A stretch of DNA of 64,000 bases from an uncultured Erysipelotrichaceae bacterium (GCA_902791935.1 CADAXQ010000005.1:17264-81263), one strand, 5' to 3'; positions 23,595 through 34,358 are shown, counted from the stretch's first letter. Numbers and translations: made by a program. Notes: generated from the sequence alone by a model not told the origin.

Positions 23595-26500
23595 CACGGA
23601 ATCCTCCTTTTTTCTTGATAGCGTTTCTTCAGACGCGTGAAAGAGAACTTGCCAAAGGCCAATAAGCCGATGCCAGCAAAGATGGCGAAGGTAATGCCGA
23701 TAAACTGCCCCATATTCACTCCGTCGGTTGCGTTTTGATTTGGATCGACAGGCGGATTCGGGTGGGGCACTCCTCCTACCGGTTCAAGACGGAAAATCTT
23801 AGTATCGCCCGCTTCATGATGGTAAGAGAAGTGATCACAATCTAACGAAATATATTCCTCTGCGAATTCATCATAAACGGCATAGCGTCCTTTGAGATAG
23901 ATTGTTTTATCTTCTTCGTAAGCGGAATGAAGCGCAATATATTGTGAATTCGAATAAATGACATCGTTGTTGTTTTTGGAATATTGATGCGTATTCGATG
24001 CGTCTAGGATGTTGCGCAGTAAATTAACCGGAAGAGCGGGCGCGGCTGAATAAATGGAAGTATAGCGATGGATCGTCTTCACCCCTAATCCCGCTTCGCC
24101 GCCGTGGTTTAATCTCCCTAATTTTTCGCAAGAGTCACTGTCTTTGATATAGATCTGCGGAGAAATGGTTCCACTCCCGCCGTGTGTGCCATAACGTTTG
24201 TTGGCTAAACCTTTCACTAGAGGATTGCTTGAGGCATTAGAAATCTGCACTTCTAAAGAGGAACGCTTGTTGTTGATGCCGAGCTCAAATCCCGTAACGG
24301 CAAGTAAGTTTCCTTCTGGATTTGCATTCGTTGTCCCGTCACTTATTCCGGAAGCGTAAATCCAAACGGCATAAGCGTTGTCCATCTGGTTTAAATAAGA
24401 TTGAATGGCATGATTGTCTTCCGCAGTGATTTCAAAAGGCGAAAGGAAGATATTCACCTTGTGCGGTTTGACAAACCCATTGGTCAATGATGATAGAGCG
24501 TATACATCATATCCTGTGCCCATCCGATTGAGGTACTCTCTTTGTTCCAAAAACAAAGCATTCAATAAAGTATAGCTGGAATTGTATTCCGTGTCGGCGG
24601 CGATGTAAGAATAAGTGGAATCGCCGACGAACACCGCGACATCGTTCGTGTAATCAATCGATTCGAAGGAATAGGAGTGATCGTAAATTCGCTTTTCAGC
24701 AGCCATGAACTGATAAATTTGATCATCGTCTAGCCAGCCGCCATACATGTCATAATGCCAATAGCCTGAACCATTGACAAAATTGTTCGCAAAATCGCGC
24801 TTGAAATTATAAATAGTCCCGTTGATGCTATGTTGTTCGCCAACGGAATCATCCCAACTAGCATCCCAATTCACCCCAGAATAACCATCAGAATTAAAGG
24901 TGCGGTTGTCTTGTTCGAGCAAATAAAGTTTGCCATAAGATTGCACGGTTTCTAAGGCCGACATGAACGTGGATGACATGCCAAGAATTCGTTCATTATA
25001 GTTAATGGGAGATGCGATGAAATCGATGTCAGGAGAAGAAAGCACCTTTTCAAGATTCCCATGGAATTTTGCTGTTCCATCATAGGAGCCAAACGTCCAA
25101 AGATATCCGTAATAGGCACCGACAACACGCGTACGATTCGTCTTCTCTTTGCAGGTTTTGGCCCAAGTGAGCAAAGCGTTGCCAGATTCTTCGCTTAAAA
25201 AACGGTTATAATCGATTTTCCATGCTTGACTACGAATATCATATATCGTCACGAAGTCGCCACCATACGTACGTTCTTGCATCGAAGGAATTCGAATGGA
25301 TTCAAATGTCACCGTTTCATCTTTCCACGCTTCTCGTAAAGCCGTTACCGTTTGATATTTCTCTTTTGCCCACGCTTTGAAACGCGCCAAGGCAACGGGG
25401 CTATAATCCGGAAGATAATCGCCACCCGCTCCAACGTTCATAAATTCATACGTTTGTCCGGCAGTCAATCGCAATCCAAAAATACGAGAATAATATTTTT
25501 GTCCTTTCATATGGTCAATCAATTTGCCAAGCAATTCATTCGAAGTTTGGCGCCACTCTAAAGAAGAAAAGGAAACGTCGGTTGCGTTCGCGACATAATT
25601 GCTTCCCTTATTGGGATCCGGAATCACCCCACCCTGGGTGTCATAAGAATAAACCAGGTCATCCAAATGATTGGCTTTCCACCAATTGGGGGCGAACATG
25701 CCAAAATTCACCATCACATAGCCATTTCCTGACGCGTTTACCATGGAAATGATGGCATCATCAAATGCTTCATAATCCAAAGTGCCATCTTGACGATAAA
25801 GAATATCTTGCCCATTTTTTCCTAAGCAGCCTTGATAAGTCACATACAGTTCATATGTTGAATTAGAGATTCGATCTTCGGCATCGGTTTGGCGATACAC
25901 GTTCAGGTCCGGTCGTAAATAAAGAACGGGGCTATAGGGTTTTCCGTTGATCATCAAGGTGGGAGCGCCATTATAGTTGGAAACAGAAGCAGTAAGATCC
26001 TCGTTCTCTTTTGTGCTTTCCAATACTTTAAAAGATAGGAAACGATTGTCCGCTAAATCCGCGTTGGTAAAAGAAACAACCGACGATTCCAGCCGCAAGT
26101 CGTATCGCCCTGTATCTAACAACGAAGATAAGGGGAGTTCAAAACGAACGACGATGTCTTCATTTACCGGCCAAGAAGTTTCGTCCGCATTATCAGAAAT
26201 GATTTTGAGATTAGACTTCTGCACGCTTTTGGTGGATGCGGAAGTTGCGCTTTTCACCAAACCAACGGTGAAATCAAAAATGTTTGTCAACGGTTCTTCG
26301 ATTCGAAAGGTCGCTTCAAAATCGATGGTCGTTCCAGCTTCCACCGTTTTTTGCGCATGGACCGAAACCACTTCTACCTTGTTATCTACATATAAAGAGG
26401 CATCATAGAAAACCGGTCCCCATGGAGAAACAGGTGGCATCCCGTATTCTTTGCAGTTTTCCCATGTGGAATCGTCATAGTCGGGCTTTGCCCAAAGCGG

Positions 26501-29056
26501 AACTTCGGTTGAACCTTCTACAAAATCGCCTTCACCAGTAATTGAAACTTTCACATCACGAGAAGATACACACGAAAACTCCTTTCCGTTCGCCAATGTG
26601 AATTTTCCATCGAATAACAAGCCTGCATCCGAAACCAAGTTATAACATTTAAAAGCGAAAACGTTTTTCCCTTTCACCAAATAATCTTGCAAGAAATATT
26701 TCATGATATTGGCCCATGAATCGCTTCCTGCATCCCAGTTGTAATCAACGAAGATGCCGTTCACATAAAAGGCGTATTTATCATCCACCGAAAGCTGAAG
26801 AGGGGCGTAAGTAGCCACATCTTCTAATTCAAAGGTGTAACGGAAATAACGATACTGCTCTGGATTCTTAGAAGGATTTTCATTCAGCCAAACCCATTTG
26901 CCACTCCACGAGCCTTTCGAACTTGGTTGCTTTGTTTGCTCAATCAAAACCGAATTGGCGTGAAGTGTGCCTTCCCCATTCAATCCGAGAGATATGATGG
27001 CATAAGTCGCGCTAGGAGCGAAAAAGGAAGTGTCAACAGGGTTGCTATCTACCGATAAAGGAACTTCCACCGAATAACCGGTGCGTAGTTTTTTGGCGCT
27101 GTCGTAAAAATCAATGCGAAGATAGCCGTCAGCAGAGGCATTATAGGAAAAACGAAGACGATAATAATAATTAGAAATAAAACAGTCAAGTTTACGATAA
27201 ACGGCGTTTTCACCGCATGCAACCGCAATCAATTCCGCTCCTTCTTGCCCCGCAACCCACATGGCCTTGCGATCATCCTTTAAACGCCACTCGTCCACGA
27301 CCCCATCGGAATCGTTATGGTCAAACGCGCTATGAAAGACAATTTTCGCATCTTCAAGTTCCGCTGCTTCTACTTTCTTAAGCCTTAAGTCATCAAACCA
27401 CATTTCAGCATGGCCGCTTGTCACTTCAATATGATAGGAAACATAACGGGCAATGCTGGGAATCGCGGAACGGGTATACATCCTTGTCCAGGAAGAAACA
27501 CCGGAAGAGCAGGAAGCAACATAAGTTTCTCCTTGGAGATAGAGCTTGTCCCCATATTCGTTATAAATGTTCCCGCCATCTTCGTCATAATAGGTCAAAC
27601 AAAGTCTTGTCTTGACGGTCGGATCACAATTTCGTGACGAGAAATAGCCTTCGAATTCATAGATGTCGCCAGGAGTGACCGGTATTCTAGCAGAAGAATC
27701 AAGGATGGACTTTTCAATCATGGTATCGTTTTCAAGATACAAAGAGCGGCGGCCAGAATGAAAATAATTATCGTCGCTAGTAAGAATTGTGTCGTGACTC
27801 CTTGAACTAGAAAGGGTCCAGTTTATCGGTTTGCGATACGAATCAATATATTCAAAATCGGAATTGGGATCGACTTGAGCCCAAGCTTTTAGGCTAGAAT
27901 CCGCATCTTTTTTTCGTTTTGCCTCGATTAAAGTAGCTTCATCGAAATAAGCGACACATTCACCGCTTGCCACAATAAAGCGACACTTCAAGTAATGCGT
28001 ATCCTTGCCAGTTGTAAATGACCAAGCGACTCGTCGCCAAGCAGAATCACCATAAATATGGTAGTTCCAGGTTGGGTTGATGAATTCTGTTCCGTGGTCC
28101 GAGCCATTTCCAGTGCTTCGATAATAGTTCTTTGCGTTGCTCGCATTAAAAGAAGGAGAATACGCTACGGCGGAGCAAGCTTCGTCTTGGTATTGAATAA
28201 ACATCGAATAAGAGTCGGCAAGATAATCCCCCTCCAACCGACAATCATACGAAAATTCGTAAGTTGTATCGGGATTCACCGGAATGGCCGTTGAAGTGAT
28301 GTAACTGCTTGCATTCGCATCGGGATTCACGATTTTGGCCGCATAAGAACCTTCGTGCTTTTCAGGCAGCACGTCACTTTGGCTTTCAAACGTTCCTTGC
28401 CCAGAAAAAGACCAGTTGATCGGTGTGCCTTCATATTGGCTTTCAAAGCTTAAGTTGGGCCCGATTCCTGCGGCAGACATGACTTTGACCAAAGAGATAT
28501 TGTCTAAATAGACGACACCGGTGCCTTTGGAATCATCACTGGTGTTGTTATAGAAACGGAACCCAATATAGATGCCTTGAGTGGCACTTTCGGAGACAGG
28601 AACCGTCAATAAAGCGCTGATCTTTTGCCAGCCATCCGTGACGGAGGTGACGATGGTGGAACTAAAATCCACCCAGCCTAAAGAACCCCCAGTGAAATAC
28701 GTGGAAAAGGTGAGGTTATTCGCTTCCGTGACATTAATGTAATACGTGAAGCCATAAACGGTGTTCGAGGTTAAAGGAACCGATCCGTGTTGGATGTATT
28801 GCCCACTTTGTCCAACGAGTTTTAATGCATTGCCATCCATGGCGACCGTATCTTGAATTTCTGCAGAGGGGCAACTATCTAAGTCCCAACCACTGCCGCT
28901 AGGATCCGAGAAGTCGCCATTTGAAAGCACGTTCGTGGCTGTGCTTTCGGCATGGACGGCAACCACGGGTTTGATACTCGACTCTGCCATGCCGAAAATC
29001 GTGGCAAGCAAGATGCCCCAAAGCACACGCGTATGATTTCGCTGGATGGTGTTCAT
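23594..29056 (-). CDS. Giant membrane-anchored glycoside hydrolase (GH42-like) with multiple carbohydrate-binding domains
   Basis: The 1820-residue surface protein starts with a signal peptide ending near VHAES. About four tandem CBM4/9-like jelly-rolls (roughly 40-190, 198-375, 390-560 and 570-700) each open with an NGDF or NLSFE-type strand and close near YLDNISLVKV. A lectin-like sandwich (720-900) follows, then a catalytic barrel (about 1040-1400). In the barrel, TAGQTYEF and the GGDYLPDYSPVALARFKAWAKE stretch resemble GH42 beta-galactosidases, and the Glu of KLYLLEQDNRT matches the nucleophile region. A flavodoxin-like domain (1440-1580) and a C-terminal helix with a basic tail (about 1780-1820) anchor it. 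Its substrate is unknown. It sits between a surface adhesin and the transporter genes. Confidence 0.8.
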   Translation of the reverse strand: MNTIQRNHTRVLWGILLATIFGMAESSIKPVVAVHAESTATNVLSNGDFSDPSGSGWDLDSCPSAEIQDTVAMDGNALKLVGQSGQYIQHGSVPLTSNTVYGFTYYINVTEANNLTFSTYFTGGSLGWVDFSSTIVTSVTDGWQKISALLTVPVSESATQGIYIGFRFYNNTSDDSKGTGVVYLDNISLVKVMSAAGIGPNLSFESQYEGTPINWSFSGQGTFESQSDVLPEKHEGSYAAKIVNPDANASSYITSTAIPVNPDTTYEFSYDCRLEGDYLADSYSMFIQYQDEACSAVAYSPSFNASNAKNYYRSTGNGSDHGTEFINPTWNYHIYGDSAWRRVAWSFTTGKDTHYLKCRFIVASGECVAYFDEATLIEAKRKKDADSSLKAWAQVDPNSDFEYIDSYRKPINWTLSSSRSHDTILTSDDNYFHSGRRSLYLENDTMIEKSILDSSARIPVTPGDIYEFEGYFSSRNCDPTVKTRLCLTYYDEDGGNIYNEYGDKLYLQGETYVASCSSGVSSWTRMYTRSAIPSIARYVSYHIEVTSGHAEMWFDDLRLKKVEAAELEDAKIVFHSAFDHNDSDGVVDEWRLKDDRKAMWVAGQEGAELIAVACGENAVYRKLDCFISNYYYRLRFSYNASADGYLRIDFYDSAKKLRTGYSVEVPLSVDSNPVDTSFFAPSATYAIISLGLNGEGTLHANSVLIEQTKQPSSKGSWSGKWVWLNENPSKNPEQYRYFRYTFELEDVATYAPLQLSVDDKYAFYVNGIFVDYNWDAGSDSWANIMKYFLQDYLVKGKNVFAFKCYNLVSDAGLLFDGKFTLANGKEFSCVSSRDVKVSITGEGDFVEGSTEVPLWAKPDYDDSTWENCKEYGMPPVSPWGPVFYDASLYVDNKVEVVSVHAQKTVEAGTTIDFEATFRIEEPLTNIFDFTVGLVKSATSASTKSVQKSNLKIISDNADETSWPVNEDIVVRFELPLSSLLDTGRYDLRLESSVVSFTNADLADNRFLSFKVLESTKENEDLTASVSNYNGAPTLMINGKPYSPVLYLRPDLNVYRQTDAEDRISNSTYELYVTYQGCLGKNGQDILYRQDGTLDYEAFDDAIISMVNASGNGYVMVNFGMFAPNWWKANHLDDLVYSYDTQGGVIPDPNKGSNYVANATDVSFSSLEWRQTSNELLGKLIDHMKGQKYYSRIFGLRLTAGQTYEFMNVGAGGDYLPDYSPVALARFKAWAKEKYQTVTALREAWKDETVTFESIRIPSMQERTYGGDFVTIYDIRSQAWKIDYNRFLSEESGNALLTWAKTCKEKTNRTRVVGAYYGYLWTFGSYDGTAKFHGNLEKVLSSPDIDFIASPINYNERILGMSSTFMSALETVQSYGKLYLLEQDNRTFNSDGYSGVNWDASWDDSVGEQHSINGTIYNFKRDFANNFVNGSGYWHYDMYGGWLDDDQIYQFMAAEKRIYDHSYSFESIDYTNDVAVFVGDSTYSYIAADTEYNSSYTLLNALFLEQREYLNRMGTGYDVYALSSLTNGFVKPHKVNIFLSPFEITAEDNHAIQSYLNQMDNAYAVWIYASGISDGTTNANPEGNLLAVTGFELGINNKRSSLEVQISNASSNPLVKGLANKRYGTHGGSGTISPQIYIKDSDSCEKLGRLNHGGEAGLGVKTIHRYTSIYSAAPALPVNLLRNILDASNTHQYSKNNNDVIYSNSQYIALHSAYEEDKTIYLKGRYAVYDEFAEEYISLDCDHFSYHHEAGDTKIFRLEPVGGVPHPNPPVDPNQNATDGVNMGQFIGITFAIFAGIGLLAFGKFSFTRLKKRYQEKRRIP

Positions 29057-29071
29057 AACGAGAAGAGGTCC

Positions 29072-31759
29072 TTATTTGGTCTTCTTATGTTTATGATGTC
29101 TCACAAGGAAGTAAACACCGACGCCGATGCCAATCACGGCAACGCCGACACCGACGCCTACCCCAATCGCGACGCCAGGATTCGAACCATTATTGGTCGG
29201 TTCTTGGCGATCGCTGGAGCTTGGCGTGATATCCGTGCTATCTTCCGAGCTTGGTTCTGGTGTTACCGCATGATAAACCGCATAGATTTCGATGTTGTCT
29301 TCATATTCAAAAACCGTATCTAAGGTGACTTCTTGACCATCACATTCCCAATGGTCGAATGCATAACCATCTTTCGCAGGAAGTGTTGGCCAAGACGTAA
29401 TCACATCGCCTAGTTTTTGGCCATAGGTGATTTGGGTGTAAGACAGCACTTCACCATATTGGCTGGCTTTGATGGTCACGAAATAGTGATTGGCCTCATA
29501 GACGGCGTGGATGGTGATATCGCTGGCTTGTAATTCGTAGGATTCCCAATGAGCGCTATAGCCTTTCTTGGCCGGGATCTCTGGTTCTTCAATAGTTGTG
29601 CTTTCAACGGTGAAAGGAACGACTGCAACGACTTTCCCATCAGCTTCAAAGGTGGCGTGATACGTAATCGGGGTGAAAGTTAAAACGGCAACCGTGTCTT
29701 CATGATAGTTAAAGAGACTTTCTGAGGTGGCTTCGACCCCATTAATCATCCATTTTGCTTCATAGCCTTCTCTGGCTTCATAGGTGGGGAATGTTCCGAT
29801 GGGGTCACCATAGGCTACTTCTCTGGTTTCTACAATGGAATCTCCGATTTGGAACGATAAGTTATGCGATTCACTTTCAAAGGAGAGGATGGCAATGGAA
29901 TTGCCAATCGTTTCATAGACGGAGTTTTCAGAAAGTTTCGTTCCGTTTAAGCGCCAAGTGACTAACTTGCCTTCTGGCACCGTCTCAAACGTTGGTAGGG
30001 TACCAATCTTGGATTGATAAGTAACGGTCATGTTCTTGCTTAAATCCAAAAGGTAGAATGAAGCGAAAGACGCTTCTCCTTTGGCGCTTAAATTAACCGT
30101 GAAGGAGAAATCGGTCGCTTCTGCTAATGAGAAGTCCACCGCAAAGGAGGATGCCGTTAAGGGAGTTTCAGTGCCTTTTAAAGTAATCGAAGCGCTACTT
30201 CCTTCCTTTAAGGTGACATTGCCCACGAGTTGATATTGGCTTCCGGCAGGTAAGCGGAAGGTGGGGGTTTGATAAGACGCGGTTGCTTCTAAGGTATTCG
30301 TTAACATTAACCCATCCGTATCCGTGGAATAGGTAAGTTTTGGATCTGAAACGGAAGCACCCGTGGTATTCGAACCATAATCGAAGTAGGCGAATGACAA
30401 CGTATATTCGTTGGCGGCATATTCGACAGTCGGAGTCTTATTCTCGTCCCATTTCCAGGCGGTGCTAGCATTGATGGCTTCTCCGTCGACGAGCCAAGAA
30501 GAACCATGGTATCCTGCTTTCGTAGGAAGCGTAGGTAATGCGCCAAGCAAATCGCCATCCGCGTAGTAACGAACGTTCTTTACGAGTTCGAGTTTGGCGT
30601 TGTCGAGATAAACGGTCCCGGCGCCGGCATAGAACTTAAAGCCAACAAAGAAGCCGGATGTTTCTAGATTCGTGCCGGCATTGACTTGGAATTCCGCACT
30701 GACGGTGGTCCAATCACAATTCGCGGTGACGGATGCCGTGAAATAGTCTTTCCACGAAAGATAGCCCTCTTCTCCGGCAATAAAAGTCGAGAAATCAAGA
30801 CCTGATGCGTTTTCTACTTTGATGGAGAAAGAAAGGCGATACGTGGAGTTAGAGAATAACGTATAGCCTTGCGATTGGAAGTAACTCGTTCCATCGGCAT
30901 TGGTCTTGTTGTATTTCAAGGCCGAGCCTTCCACGGCGACATCGCTTTGAATGGAAATCAAATCGGAGGCGCTAGAAACGTTCCAACCATCTAGCGTATT
31001 GAAGGCGCCATCATCGTAGAAAAGATTCGGGTTCGTGACGTCGTCCGGATACTGGAACGTTAAAGAATGGAGTTGCGAATAATGCGGCAAGGCCAACTTA
31101 TCTTCCGTGTAAGAATAAACGGTGCTGGCATTGATTTGGGTTCCGTCGATGGTCCAATAGTCATAACGTTTATCCGCCGTATTTGCCGGTAAAGAAGGAA
31201 CGATGGATCCGATGGCAGAGCCTTCGGTGACATCGTATTCTTTGGCCAAAAAGAGATGACGGAATTTAAATACCCCTTGCGAAGGCGTTTTGGTGACTTG
31301 AAGGATGATTTGATCCGTGGATGCCGCGGTTGGAGTATAGGTCACAGAGAACGTGTTATAGACATTTGGCGTGACAGATTCCGAATATAACGAAGTGGTA
31401 GTTGGACCCCAAACTTTGTTTAAGGCAATATTTAAGCCACCTCCAGTTTCTGGCATCATGACTTCGCCGGTAAAGAGATAGGTTACCCCTGCTTCTAAGG
31501 AGATTTCATTGGAATAGTAACTGCCCGTATTCGTGGTGGTTAAAGTCAAGGTGGTTCCGTCGCTACTTGCTTTTAAAGAAGAAGCGCTTTGTGCCGCCCC
31601 GTTTGGATTATACAAAACGGCATGATCTACTTCGCCGAAAGCTAGATGATGGGTGTCGCCAGTTTCTGCTTTGACGGCAAGAGGTTGATGTTCGGTTAAT
31701 CCCATGGCCCCTAAGCCAAGAACCGAGATCCATAAAATGGGTGTGAGATGTTTATTCAT
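29072..31759 (-). CDS. Surface glycan-binding protein with InlB-B-type repeats
   Basis: The protein has 895 residues with a signal peptide (MNKHLTPILWISVLGLGAMG) and CBM-like domains near 40-190 and 250-415. Several repeats resemble the InlB B-repeat/Flg_new fold, recognisable by G-Y-x-x-x-W-x-x-(D/N)-G-x-x-(A/V) cores such as AGYHGSSWLVDGEAINAS and DGYAFDHWECDGQEVT. The C-terminus has a Ser/Asp/Pro linker, a Gly/Val-rich membrane helix and a basic tail. The start at 31759 has AAGGAGG and overlaps the msmK stop; longer starts run into msmK. It probably holds glycans at the surface for the hydrolase encoded next. Confidence 0.82.
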   Translation of the reverse strand: MNKHLTPILWISVLGLGAMGLTEHQPLAVKAETGDTHHLAFGEVDHAVLYNPNGAAQSASSLKASSDGTTLTLTTTNTGSYYSNEISLEAGVTYLFTGEVMMPETGGGLNIALNKVWGPTTTSLYSESVTPNVYNTFSVTYTPTAASTDQIILQVTKTPSQGVFKFRHLFLAKEYDVTEGSAIGSIVPSLPANTADKRYDYWTIDGTQINASTVYSYTEDKLALPHYSQLHSLTFQYPDDVTNPNLFYDDGAFNTLDGWNVSSASDLISIQSDVAVEGSALKYNKTNADGTSYFQSQGYTLFSNSTYRLSFSIKVENASGLDFSTFIAGEEGYLSWKDYFTASVTANCDWTTVSAEFQVNAGTNLETSGFFVGFKFYAGAGTVYLDNAKLELVKNVRYYADGDLLGALPTLPTKAGYHGSSWLVDGEAINASTAWKWDENKTPTVEYAANEYTLSFAYFDYGSNTTGASVSDPKLTYSTDTDGLMLTNTLEATASYQTPTFRLPAGSQYQLVGNVTLKEGSSASITLKGTETPLTASSFAVDFSLAEATDFSFTVNLSAKGEASFASFYLLDLSKNMTVTYQSKIGTLPTFETVPEGKLVTWRLNGTKLSENSVYETIGNSIAILSFESESHNLSFQIGDSIVETREVAYGDPIGTFPTYEAREGYEAKWMINGVEATSESLFNYHEDTVAVLTFTPITYHATFEADGKVVAVVPFTVESTTIEEPEIPAKKGYSAHWESYELQASDITIHAVYEANHYFVTIKASQYGEVLSYTQITYGQKLGDVITSWPTLPAKDGYAFDHWECDGQEVTLDTVFEYEDNIEIYAVYHAVTPEPSSEDSTDITPSSSDRQEPTNNGSNPGVAIGVGVGVGVAVIGIGVGVYFLVRHHKHKKTK

Positions 31760-33302
31760 TGCTAACCTCCTTAGCATTGATTCTGACTTCATCCGCGCTT
31801 TCTTTCTCAAAGAAATAAAGTTTATTTTGATCGAACCGAAGAGAAAGGGGAGCGCCGCTTTCGGCATCGATCTTCTTTTCTGTTTTCAAGACGAACGGTT
31901 GACTGCCTAATAAGCCATAAACGTTATATTCCGATCCTAAGAGTTCAAAATAATCCAGTTTGGCAGAGAAGGGATTTGAGAGATCGGTCATCGGTCCGTC
32001 CGCTCCAAGATGAATATGTTCTGGGCGTACTCCTAACGTGATGGTCTTTCCTTGATAAGAATGAAGTAATTTCTGATTGGCTTCGTTCAATTCCAAAGCC
32101 GTTTCTGGTGCGGAAGCAAAGATAAATTTCCCATCGCGATAAATTCCTTCAAAGAAATTCATTGCTGGAGAGCCGATGAAAGAAGCGACAAAGCGATTGG
32201 CGGGGTCGTTATAGAGTTCTTCTGGAGTTCCGGTTTGTTGAATTTTTCCGTCCTTCATACAGACGATTCGATCCGCCATCGTCATTGCTTCTGTTTGATC
32301 GTGCGTGACATAAATCGTTGTCGCCCCAACTTGTTTATGAATTTTGATGATTTCACCGCGCGTTTGGACTCTTAACTTGGCATCTAAGTTAGAAAGAGGC
32401 TCATCCATCAAGAAGACCTTGGGTTGTCTTACGATAGCTCTTCCTAATGCCACACGTTGTCGTTGACCACCCGACAATGCGCTAGGCAGGCGGAAAAGAT
32501 AACGAGTCAAATCAATCGAAGAAGCAACGCGGTTGATCCTTATATCCATCTCTTCTTGACTTAAATGTCGAAATTCAGTTAAAGGAACTTCATTATGCTC
32601 AAGATAATCAATCCGCAATTTCGCCTCTTGGATTTGAATACGTTTTTGTTCAATCAATTCTTGCCCGCGCGTTTGCACTTCTTCCTCTTGGTGGCGGTTC
32701 ATCTTTCTTTCTGCGTAGGCGATGTCTTTGGCTAAAGATTCGATGTCTTTCTTTAATCTTTTGATTTCATCGTGATCGATGCCAACCACAGGCTGATATA
32801 AAGATTGGATTTGATCTTCGATGGCAAACAGACGGCGATAAAGTTCTGTGTACTGCGTTAATAAGGTGTGTGAGTTTTGATTCTTTGTGAACAAAGAAAC
32901 GACTTTCTTGATTTCTTTTCGAATCGGTTTTTCTTGTTCTTTTAGAGAAGAGATTTCGGCTGATTCTTGGTAAATGGGGCAAGACAGCTTCCTTAATTCC
33001 AATGCAAATTTTAAATTCTCATAAACCGTCATGTGGGGATAGAGCGCATAGTTTTGGAATACCATCGCGATATTCCGGTCCTTTGGCTCAACGTTGTTCA
33101 TATAAACCCCGTCGATATAAAAACGACCGCTGCTGATGGGTTCAAAACCCGCAATCATTCTTAACGTGGTGGACTTCCCACAACCAGAAGGGCCAACGAA
33201 AACGATAAACTCTTTATCCTTCACTTCGAGGTTGAAGTCATAAACGGCTTGGACGTGATTGGGATAAATCTTGTCGATATGCTGTAACGATAAGGTCGCC
33301 AT
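31752..33302 (-). CDS. msmK: MsmK/UgpC-type sugar ABC ATPase with a coiled-coil insertion
   Basis: This ATPase powers CUT1 sugar importers. The 516 residues exceed the usual 370 because of an extra segment. Walker A is GPSGCGKST (37-45), the Q-loop Gln is at 83, the signature LSGGQ at 276-280, and Walker B VFLMDEP at 296-302. A normal C-terminal TOBE-like regulatory domain follows (about 375-510). Residues about 106-252 form an added charged, helical, coiled-coil-like insert in the helical subdomain; similar long inserts occur in Mycoplasma MsmK-type proteins. It leads its operon, and since the second sugar transporter here lacks an ATPase it probably serves both. Confidence 0.9.
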   Translation of the reverse strand: MATLSLQHIDKIYPNHVQAVYDFNLEVKDKEFIVFVGPSGCGKSTTLRMIAGFEPISSGRFYIDGVYMNNVEPKDRNIAMVFQNYALYPHMTVYENLKFALELRKLSCPIYQESAEISSLKEQEKPIRKEIKKVVSLFTKNQNSHTLLTQYTELYRRLFAIEDQIQSLYQPVVGIDHDEIKRLKKDIESLAKDIAYAERKMNRHQEEEVQTRGQELIEQKRIQIQEAKLRIDYLEHNEVPLTEFRHLSQEEMDIRINRVASSIDLTRYLFRLPSALSGGQRQRVALGRAIVRQPKVFLMDEPLSNLDAKLRVQTRGEIIKIHKQVGATTIYVTHDQTEAMTMADRIVCMKDGKIQQTGTPEELYNDPANRFVASFIGSPAMNFFEGIYRDGKFIFASAPETALELNEANQKLLHSYQGKTITLGVRPEHIHLGADGPMTDLSNPFSAKLDYFELLGSEYNVYGLLGSQPFVLKTEKKIDAESGAPLSLRFDQNKLYFFEKESADEVRINAKEVSNE

Positions 33303-33388
33303 GGTGATAGCCCTTTCTAAATTGATACCTTCCGCTGTAAGAAGAAGGGATTCCGCCTTTTTCTTAGAAAAAACGCATGCTTTAACTA

Positions 33389-33435
33389 AAGTTTATCAAG
33401 TTGAGTAGATATGAAAATAGAATAGAGATAAACTT
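33389..33435. promoter_or_regulatory. Inverted repeat in the divergent msmK-araC promoter region
   Basis: AAGTTTATC (33389-33397) and GATAAACTT (33427-33435) are exact complements about 38 bases apart centre to centre, inside the 156-bp gap between msmK and the AraC-type gene. This placement suits an operator for that regulator. Confidence 0.45.
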
Positions 33436-33458
33436 AATTGTCTTAAAATGACATTTTT

Positions 33459-34358
33459 ATGGATAAGAATCGCACTATAGAACCAACAAAAGTCTTTACG
33501 GAAGATGAGTCTCTTTATCCTTATGAGCAAGCTAGAAGTTACATCATTGCCTATGAGTTTAGCCCTCTGCATTGCCATGACTTTATTGAGTTTTTCTATG
33601 TGATAAGAGGCAATTCCGATCATTTGAATAACGGAAAAGAGCAGACCATTATGCCTGGAGATGCGTTTCTTTTCCCGCTAGGAATCAGCCATCGCTTTCT
33701 GTCTCCCGATCAAAACTTCTTACATCGTGACATCATATTCCGAAAAGACTTTTTCAAGCAGATGTGTGATTTCTATCAGCCTGGGCTATACGAGAAGTTT
33801 TCCACCAGCAAAGAAGTCTTTTATTCGCGGATTTCTTCTCATCGAATCTCTCAATTCGAGTATTTTGGAACTCGGTTGTCTAAATTTGACCAAAGCGAGG
33901 GAAGAAGAGGGATAGAGAAGATGTTGGCGTCTTTGGTGATTGCCTTGTTGCTTGAAAAGGGGAATGATGCGTTTTCCACTTCTTCTCATAATCCCAATTG
34001 GATTAACTTGCTGATTACGGTTTTGTCCACCGCTGAAAACTTCAATGTGCCCTTATCCGTTCTTCTAAAGCACTTTGACTATTCGCCTCAATACATCATG
34101 CGTACCTTTAAGAAGTACACAGGGGTAACGTTAACGGAGTTCTTTAACAGCCAAAAGTTGTTACAAGCTCATTTCTTATTAGAGAATACCGCGTTGCCAA
34201 TCAAGGCGATTGCCGAGCAATGTGGTTTTGATGATTTGGTCTATTTTTACCATCGTTATAAGCGGGAATTCGAAGAATCCCCCAAGCAAACGAGACTTGC
34301 CATCAACGGGAAAATTTCTAAAACTTACGTGAAAAACGGATCGAATGAGCAAAAATAG
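33459..34358 (+). CDS. AraC-family regulator of the first glycan operon
   Basis: The 299-residue cytosolic transcription factor has an N-terminal cupin-like sensor (about 30-120, with FSPLHCHDFIEFFYV and PGDAFLFPLGISHRF) and a C-terminal double helix-turn-helix (about 190-290, with FDYSPQYIMRTFKKYTG and IKAIAEQCGFDDLVYFYHRYKREFEESP). It is transcribed divergently from msmK, which makes local control of the glycan operon by a sugar ligand likely. No strong ribosome binding site is seen before the ATG at 33459 (GTCTTAAAATGACATTTTT region), so initiation may be weak. Confidence 0.9.
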   Translation: MDKNRTIEPTKVFTEDESLYPYEQARSYIIAYEFSPLHCHDFIEFFYVIRGNSDHLNNGKEQTIMPGDAFLFPLGISHRFLSPDQNFLHRDIIFRKDFFKQMCDFYQPGLYEKFSTSKEVFYSRISSHRISQFEYFGTRLSKFDQSEGRRGIEKMLASLVIALLLEKGNDAFSTSSHNPNWINLLITVLSTAENFNVPLSVLLKHFDYSPQYIMRTFKKYTGVTLTEFFNSQKLLQAHFLLENTALPIKAIAEQCGFDDLVYFYHRYKREFEESPKQTRLAINGKISKTYVKNGSNEQK

